IMG/VR virus record: IMGVR_UViG_3300022752_000220
Location: 1-33,902 of that record
DNA: 33,902 bases
Direction: 5' to 3' (one strand)
Origin: a virus
A program made the position numbers and the translations under genes. Below, one piece after another: positions 28,755-33,902 of the stretch (positions are counted from its first letter, which is position 1; every line of letters starts with the position of its first letter). The notes under the pieces were generated by a model. It saw nothing but the letters and a program-made list of their open reading frames with translations. It did no database searches and was not told the DNA's origin.

Positions 28755-29696
28755 TTAGACGCCCAGCTTGCGGAGAAGCTCCACGCGCTTGCGGGGATCT
28801 TTCTCCTGGTTGAATTGGTTGAGGATCTCGGTACGGGACAGACGGCTGTCCGCGTGTTGGGCCGGGACGGGCGCCGCACCGGCGGCGTCCTTCTCGACCT
28901 TTTTAAGAATGATGGTTTCCGATTTGTTGGAGGCTTCGACCACAACAGGCTTTTCGTCGGCCTTGGCCATTTCAGCCACAGGAGCCTCGGGCATTTCGGA
29001 AACGTCCTCGGCCGCGTCCTTTTTCAGGTAAGCAAGCACTTCAGCCAGCAGGCCGGCGATGTCGCCCAGGGTGGGCTCAGCGGCTTTGGTCTCAACGGCG
29101 GGAGCAGGAGCGGCATGCGCCTCGGCCAATTCGGCCTTGGGAGCATCAACGGGCGCGGGAGCGGGAGTTTCGGTGACGGTTTCGACAGCAGGAGCGGGTT
29201 CGCTCAGCTGCTCTTTCTTAACTTCTGCAATGGGTGTGTCCATTTGTGGTTTGGAAAACGTGTCAACCGGTAGGCGGCTGAACGCGCTGAACATCCCGGC
29301 CGGGTTGGCGGCGGGCTGGGTAACCACGGACACGTCGTAGATCTCGGTCACGCGGGCAAAACGCTCCCCTGCCCGATCCTCGGGCACCCCGGAAAAGGTC
29401 AGGCTGAGTCCAAACTGATCAGGCATCAGGCTGGCTAGGTTGGCCACATAATCGGCCTTCTCGCTGTTAAGCAGGGTGAGATCGCCCAGAAGCCGGCTTC
29501 CCTCAATCCGGAAGTTTTCGACAAAGCCCAGGATGTCCATCACCTGCTGCGCGCCGTGGCCGTTGGTGACCTTGATCCGGCCCATAGACTGGGCGACGGT
29601 CAAAGCCTGCTGCAGGCTGGTTTCGTCGATTAAAAGATTGTGGCCCTTGGCCTCGCCGGCCGTAAGGATAGAGACGTTTTTGAGCTTGGTGGCCAT
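28755..29696 (-). CDS. Head maturation protease fused to scaffold
   Basis: A 313-aa protein. The N-terminal 150 residues match phage prohead protease types: NGHGAQQVMDILGF (His near 46), FGLSLTFSG (Ser near 96) and YDVSVVTQPAAN, as in serine or U9/U35-type proteases. The remaining 160 residues are Ala/Pro/Glu-rich and flexible with a final basic helix (KRVELLRKLGV), typical of a scaffold. It would guide shell assembly, then cleave itself and partners. Its two-part layout is as in lambda gpC/Nu3. Confidence 0.75.
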   Translation of the reverse strand: MATKLKNVSILTAGEAKGHNLLIDETSLQQALTVAQSMGRIKVTNGHGAQQVMDILGFVENFRIEGSRLLGDLTLLNSEKADYVANLASLMPDQFGLSLTFSGVPEDRAGERFARVTEIYDVSVVTQPAANPAGMFSAFSRLPVDTFSKPQMDTPIAEVKKEQLSEPAPAVETVTETPAPAPVDAPKAELAEAHAAPAPAVETKAAEPTLGDIAGLLAEVLAYLKKDAAEDVSEMPEAPVAEMAKADEKPVVVEASNKSETIILKKVEKDAAGAAPVPAQHADSRLSRTEILNQFNQEKDPRKRVELLRKLGV

Positions 29697-29715
29697 ATCG
29701 GCCGCCCTGCGTCAA

Positions 29716-31341
29716 CTAGGACTTCTTCTTTTTGACCGGCTTGTTTTTCAGACCAATGGCTTTGGCCACCATGTTGGCTTCTTTTTCGGAAAGGGTGAAG
29801 TCCGGGTCGTCCTTCATTGTGAAGGCTTCTGTTTTTTCAGGGATGACCTCAACCTGGGCCTGCATACCGGTGGATTTAGTGACGGTGGCAGCGAGCTCCT
29901 CAGGCGTGGCTGGCGTCTGCACGGGCTCCAAAACAGGAGCTTGTTCAGGTGCTGCCTCGGGGGCCGAGACGGGCACGAGCGGATTGAGGCTGGCGATAAA
30001 CTTCTTTTCGCGGGCCATCTGCTCCACCTGTTCCTGCCAATCGAGGCCAAGCTCCCCAAAGTAATCGGCCAAGCTGGAAAGCCCGGCTTTATAGTTTTCC
30101 CGTTCCTGCATGGCCTCGCGGCCGGCGTCCACGGTAAGGCTTTTTGGAGTCTGCCAGCTGACCCGGTCGTAGTCCTCTACCTCTGGCAGATCGCCGGCGG
30201 AGATGGCCCTGGCGATAAAGTAGCGCCAGGCTCGGGCGCAGAAACGGTCGATGAGCAGGCGTTGGCGCTGCTCAAAACGGCGCTGGGCTTTGGCCACCAC
30301 GAAGCGCATGCCGGCCCCGCCGACGGAGGCGGGATCGTAGACGAACTCTGGCGGAAGATTAAGCCCTAGCGCGATGTCGCGTATCAAAAACTTCGCAAAT
30401 GGCTCAAAGCTGGACCCCGGCCTTGATGGGGTAAGATTTTCAATTTTTTCCCCTGGGGCTAGTCTCGGGATGTTGGCTGAGCTGGTGATCTCCTCGCGGG
30501 CGACGTCGTTGGTGGAATCGCGCTCCTGAATCTTTCCGAAGAAGCCGCCAGAGCTGGCAATGGGATCGCCATCCTGGCTGACAATTACGGCAGCAATGGA
30601 GCTCTGAACCTTGAGTGCGTCCTTTTCAAATTCGGTGACGAGCTTTAGATCGCGCAGGTGATTTAGCGCCCGGGCCAGAGCGGATGCTCCACGTATCTGG
30701 TCAGGTCGCTCCAGCTCCATGAGGTGGACGACGAGCTCGGCGGGGATCTTGCGGTACTGGTCGTTGGTTTCTACTAGGTACGCGGTTGGCTCTCCTAGCT
30801 TGCCTAGAAAAACGCCGTCGCTGGTGCCGTAGTCGTCGCCCTCGCAGACGCGGTGACCCTCGACAACCTGCAGTTTTCCGGAATCGGTCATAACGACAAA
30901 GACGTCGCCGTCCACGTCAATCGACCGCGACAAGGCCATAAGAAGATCCGTCCAAGTCATTCGGCCGGTCACCTCTGGGGCGGGGGCAATCACGTCGCGC
31001 CAGTACGCCTCGGCCAGCTTGCCGAACTCCTGGTCGGATCCGCGGTACTGCGGGCGCAAGCCTGGGCCGATGGAGTAAGCGGCGATGGAATCAACTGCGC
31101 CCTTGACCAGTCCGATGTTGCGGTACATGTGACGGGCCAGCTTGAGCAGCTCGGTGCGGGTGGATTCTGTCAGGTCGATGCGCGAATCTCTGGCGTGGGC
31201 TCCGTAGATAATCGGCCGCTTTCGTGAAAAGCCGGCCCCCTCATAAGGCTGAAACGTGGCTATTCCGGCGCCGTATCCCGCGGCAAACGCCTTGACGCCG
31301 GCACCGATACGCTGCACCAGGGAAACAGGTTTAGGCGTCAT
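29716..31341 (-). CDS. Portal protein (lambda gpB type)
   Basis: I choose the ATG at 31341 (overlapping the upstream small gene by 11 nt) over 31398. The protein is 541 aa. Blocks YRNIGLVKGAVDSIAAY, WRDVIAPAPEVTGRMTW, DVDGDVFVVM, VEGHRVCEG, HLMELERPDQIRGASAL and SRPGSSFEPFAKFLIRDIALGL with LPPEFVYDPAS are the usual landmarks of Phage_portal_2. The C-terminal 100 residues are Pro/Ala/Glu-rich with a basic end. It forms the vertex ring through which DNA enters. Confidence 0.88.
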   Translation of the reverse strand: MTPKPVSLVQRIGAGVKAFAAGYGAGIATFQPYEGAGFSRKRPIIYGAHARDSRIDLTESTRTELLKLARHMYRNIGLVKGAVDSIAAYSIGPGLRPQYRGSDQEFGKLAEAYWRDVIAPAPEVTGRMTWTDLLMALSRSIDVDGDVFVVMTDSGKLQVVEGHRVCEGDDYGTSDGVFLGKLGEPTAYLVETNDQYRKIPAELVVHLMELERPDQIRGASALARALNHLRDLKLVTEFEKDALKVQSSIAAVIVSQDGDPIASSGGFFGKIQERDSTNDVAREEITSSANIPRLAPGEKIENLTPSRPGSSFEPFAKFLIRDIALGLNLPPEFVYDPASVGGAGMRFVVAKAQRRFEQRQRLLIDRFCARAWRYFIARAISAGDLPEVEDYDRVSWQTPKSLTVDAGREAMQERENYKAGLSSLADYFGELGLDWQEQVEQMAREKKFIASLNPLVPVSAPEAAPEQAPVLEPVQTPATPEELAATVTKSTGMQAQVEVIPEKTEAFTMKDDPDFTLSEKEANMVAKAIGLKNKPVKKKKS

Positions 31342-31627
31342 AGATGTTGGTGAATGAGCCGGTGGTTCTGGAGACGCGGTTGCCTTGCAGGAAATCAATG
31401 GCGGCCTGAAACAGGGTGACGCGCTCCGTTGGCTTCATGTCGATTGCAAAGCTTGCGGATTGCCCTCCTGCAGAACTTCCAACCACAGATCGTCCGGAAT
31501 CGACTCCCGACATCGCGGAATCTCGCATGGATTCAAGGGCAACAATGGCCGAGGCCGTGACCCCAGAGGCTTGCTTTAGCTCATTTAGGGCAACAGCCCG
31601 CGCTAGTTCGCGGGTATATGCGGCCAT
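31331..31627 (-). CDS. Small head-tail connector in lambda gpW position (98 aa)
   Basis: Starting at the ATG at 31627 (TGATG overlap with terminase) gives 98 aa beginning MAAYTRELARAVALNEL. It is Ser/Ala-rich with a helical end LFQAAIDFLQGNRVSR. It lies exactly between terminase and portal as lambda gpW does. The longer frame from 31756 covers terminase and is rejected. Homology to gpW is positional, not shown by motif. Confidence 0.6.
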   Translation of the reverse strand: MAAYTRELARAVALNELKQASGVTASAIVALESMRDSAMSGVDSGRSVVGSSAGGQSASFAIDMKPTERVTLFQAAIDFLQGNRVSRTTGSFTNIYDA

Positions 31628-33372
31628 CAGGAACCATCTTGTGTCAACGGATCTTCCGCATGCGTTGGGGTAATGATCTTTCCATACACCGCCCAACCGG
31701 CCAGGTAAGTCTCGCAGTCGTAAAGGTGGTCCTGTCTCTGTTTTATCCGCACCCATTCGTACAGATCGCGACCAGTTTTGCGGTTTATCCTATGAACTTT
31801 TTTATGGCTGTTCATGTGCTCCCGGTATTGCGGACTGACGTCGTGGGCAATTTCCCACAGCGGCCCCTGCCCGCGCCGCAGCCAGGCCAGCAGATCCTGG
31901 CACCCCGGAGAACTTAACAAAATTAGCATACAGCCGGCATCCGTGGCCTGCGGAGAGCTATGCACCGACTTCATCCGGCCCCGGGGCGTTTCAATTAGGT
32001 AGCTGGCCCTTTCCTCGCCCTTGATGGCGGTCCATTTGTAGCGTGCACAGATCCGGTAGGAGTCCTGCGTCTCATAACCCGAGTCCATGCAGACATGCTC
32101 TGGCCTGACCCCATGTTGATCGAGATGATGGGCCACGTCTTCGATTGTTCTGGCATGTCCCTCGTCCCAAAGACGGCTAGTCCCATCTTTTGCAAAAGCA
32201 CGGATTGCAAACCAGTAGCCGTCAATCTGACGATCAATCGCCGCCAGTTTGAGGTGCGGCACCGTCCAGTCCTGCCGCTTGGCAAAGGCCCCCGCCGGTA
32301 TTTCGACGCTGGCGTCGTCGTCAAACTGGTCGTCCCAAGGCTGGGCGGCCCACCCGTTAACCCATCCCTGCAATCCGTGCAGGTAGTGTTTCTCTGTCAG
32401 GAATTTTTTGCATACATCAGCAAACGTGACGGTCGGACTGTACCAGCTGGGCAGCCGCATGGATCGCCGACCTGTCTCGGCATTTGCGTTGGATGCCACC
32501 CACCGGCCCTGTTCCACGGCCTTGCGGCGGTGATTTTCGGTCCATGTGGCCTGGCATTTTTCGCACTCGTAGCGGGCAGACTCGGCCACCCTTTTGATGT
32601 CCCACTTGCCGTCGGGCAAGCGAGCGTCCTGATCCCAGCGCATCTGAGAAAACTCCATGGCCTGCATGTGTCCGCAAGAGTGGCACGGCACATGGTAAAG
32701 CTCTTGCGTCCCAGCCAGATAGTTCTGCCAAATGTCCCCGGTAGCCACGGTCGGGGTGCTGGTTAGGACGTGCTTCCGCTGTGGGAAAGATTTAGTCCGC
32801 TCTAAAGCCAGGCTGTAAGCGCTGGCGTTTTTGTCGTCGGCTGGCGCAAAGGAATCCAATTCGTCCAAAACGGCGCAGCAAATCGGGCGCGAGCTAAGGT
32901 TGCTGGGTGAGTTACTGCCGACCAGACTCAAGTTCATAGTCAAAAATTGCATTTCAAGGTTTTTGTAGTCGTCGCTGTCCCGCGGAAACACTGCCCGGAC
33001 GGGCTTACACTTTTCAAAAATCGGGGTTAGCCGGGTCTCGCTGTAGCTCCGGGCCAAGTCGGCGTTGGGCATGACGAGCAGGGCTGGGGCTGGATCGTTT
33101 GCAATTCGATAAGCAAGCCAAACCGCTAAGGTCAAGGTCTTCCCGGTTTGGCTTCCCCAGCACAGGGTCACGGTATGAACGCCCGGATCCGCAAGGGCCT
33201 CGAGCACCCCGCGCACGTAAGGCGTGTAGGTGGTAGCGTAAAGACCTGGACGTGCGGTAAGGCGGCCATCCAAATAAATGTTTTTCTCGGCCCACTCGAT
33301 GACGCTGGGCGGCTTTTCGTAGTGCCACCGCGCCCGAGCCATCCGGCGCAGCTCCTGCTGGGCCTTGGTCAC
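31627..33372 (-). CDS. Terminase large subunit (lambda gpA/GpA family)
   Basis: A 581-aa protein from the GTG at 33372. The packaging ATPase has Walker A GSQTGKT at 73-79 and Walker B CCAVLDELD at 165-173. FLTMNLSLVGSNSPSNLSSRPI, just before the Walker B, is also a GpA-family landmark. The C-terminal half holds a CxxC...CxxC pair (HSCGHM, ECEKCQATW) and the nuclease region. It cuts and pumps phage DNA into procapsids. It overlaps small terminase by 4 nt (GTGA). Confidence 0.92.
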   Translation of the reverse strand: MTKAQQELRRMARARWHYEKPPSVIEWAEKNIYLDGRLTARPGLYATTYTPYVRGVLEALADPGVHTVTLCWGSQTGKTLTLAVWLAYRIANDPAPALLVMPNADLARSYSETRLTPIFEKCKPVRAVFPRDSDDYKNLEMQFLTMNLSLVGSNSPSNLSSRPICCAVLDELDSFAPADDKNASAYSLALERTKSFPQRKHVLTSTPTVATGDIWQNYLAGTQELYHVPCHSCGHMQAMEFSQMRWDQDARLPDGKWDIKRVAESARYECEKCQATWTENHRRKAVEQGRWVASNANAETGRRSMRLPSWYSPTVTFADVCKKFLTEKHYLHGLQGWVNGWAAQPWDDQFDDDASVEIPAGAFAKRQDWTVPHLKLAAIDRQIDGYWFAIRAFAKDGTSRLWDEGHARTIEDVAHHLDQHGVRPEHVCMDSGYETQDSYRICARYKWTAIKGEERASYLIETPRGRMKSVHSSPQATDAGCMLILLSSPGCQDLLAWLRRGQGPLWEIAHDVSPQYREHMNSHKKVHRINRKTGRDLYEWVRIKQRQDHLYDCETYLAGWAVYGKIITPTHAEDPLTQDGS

Positions 33373-33848
33373 AGCGCGGCCTCGACCTGCCGCATCACTT
33401 GCCCAACCTCCGCCTCAATCTCAGCCTCGACCTCTAGTGGCGGCCGGTTTCCGCAGATAGGCGCCAGCCGCTTGGCCATACCTTTTAGCAGTGGGATTAG
33501 GGCGTTGTCCCGGGCTGCCAGGATTTTGTTGGCCTCGTCCACTGGCACCATAGTGCCCTCCGCTTGGTCAATCTCGGGGCGGTCTCCCTTCATGCGCCGA
33601 AGCGCCTCAACCACTTTGGTGTAGTTGGTAATTAGCTCTGATCTGTCGTCACGGGTGCCGTCTTTAGCGCTTTCCCCAAGACTGGCGGCCAGGTCTTCAA
33701 GTCTTTTGATTTCAGCGTCCAGACCACCGCCTTGTGCTTGGGCAAACGGCTTGGCCTGGGCTCGGCCGCGCTTGCGATAGACGGTGCGGCGAGAGGCGCC
33801 AGTGACGGCCATCGCCCTCTCCACATCGTGGTTTTTAGGTCTGCCCAT
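33369..33848 (-). CDS. Terminase small subunit (DNA-binding)
   Basis: A 159-aa protein. The N-terminal helix-turn-helix VERAMAVTGASRRTVYRKRGRA recognises packaging DNA, followed by helical oligomerisation segments (DRSELITNYTKVVEALRRM) and an acidic C-terminal helix that could contact the large subunit. It is the first gene of the morphogenesis operon in transcription order; the promoter is expected at the right edge. Confidence 0.75.
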   Translation of the reverse strand: MGRPKNHDVERAMAVTGASRRTVYRKRGRAQAKPFAQAQGGGLDAEIKRLEDLAASLGESAKDGTRDDRSELITNYTKVVEALRRMKGDRPEIDQAEGTMVPVDEANKILAARDNALIPLLKGMAKRLAPICGNRPPLEVEAEIEAEVGQVMRQVEAAL

Positions 33849-33902
33849 GGCACATTATTGTTTTAGAGTTTTACTCAAAAAAACTACGCAGGTCTTGGAC
33901 CA
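33849..33902 (-). promoter_or_regulatory. Probable late-operon leader (right edge, incomplete)
   Basis: On the minus strand this 54-nt stretch is AT-rich (TTTTTTTGAGTAAAACTC, then CAATAATG) just before the small terminase start. A -10-like element may exist, but the upstream part lies outside the window, so no promoter can be confirmed. Confidence 0.3.

Noticed and set aside
29476-30369. Plus-strand 297-aa open frame opposite portal and protease
   Set aside because: Antisense shadow; the minus-strand portal carries strong family blocks throughout.
32095-32766. Plus-strand 223-aa open frame opposite terminase
   Set aside because: Antisense shadow of the large terminase, which is unambiguous.
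1-33902. CRISPR array, complete tRNA or rRNA gene, insertion sequence
   Set aside because: I saw no regular repeat-spacer pattern, no full cloverleaf (only the tRNA 3' fragment at attP), no rRNA sequence and no transposase or terminal inverted repeats.

Overview
The window looks like most of the genome of a temperate, lambda-type siphovirus (long non-contractile tail). The replication genes, lysis genes, and tail and head genes are nearly all on the minus strand. Reading right to left (the direction of transcription), the order is: small terminase, large terminase, a gpW-position connector, portal, protease/scaffold, major capsid, a head-tail joining gene, a five-gene metabolic/glycan island, tail completion, a tail-tube candidate, the G/G-T tail chaperones, tape measure, distal tail and fibre proteins, holin-like proteins, spanin-like lipoprotein, endolysin, small early or regulatory genes, then nuclease, ssDNA-binding, C5-methyltransferase and primase-helicase genes. 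The last of these is cut by the left edge. A lipobox protein next to the endolysin suggests a Gram-negative host. I cannot name the host from the sequence; GC is moderate to high, with AT-richer patches near the fibre genes and in regulatory gaps.

The integration module sits in the middle (about 7.37-9.25 kb). A tyrosine integrase on the plus strand starts just beyond a tRNA 3'-end fragment (T arm and acceptor strand), which is flanked on both sides by short repeats (GTTACG/GCTACG). Phage genes lie on both sides, so this looks like attP in a circular or virion-form genome, not a prophage end. An excisionase-like gene overlaps the 3' end of int in antisense. It is followed by two divergent ribbon-helix-helix genes that may form the lysis-lysogeny switch. 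A run of three related small proteins lies at 9.5-10.3 kb.

The most unusual part is 22772-27471. Five translationally coupled genes lie inside the structural operon, between head-tail joining and tail completion. They encode a double GT-A glycosyltransferase, a GT9/heptosyltransferase-like protein, a small transketolase-PYR/E1-beta-like protein, a radical SAM protein with a SPASM-like cysteine pattern, and a small TPP-binding E1-alpha-like protein. Together they look like a pathway that makes an unusual carbon unit or sugar and transfers it to a virion, DNA or host-surface acceptor. The product cannot be told from sequence.

Other notable points are a C5 methyltransferase split into two frames near a G10 tract (possible phase variation, slippage or sequencing error), and a canonical GGGAAAA slippery site for the -1 frameshift between the two tail chaperone frames. 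Many short genes are stitched together by ATGA, GTGA or TGATG overlaps, which indicates long polycistronic transcripts and translational coupling.
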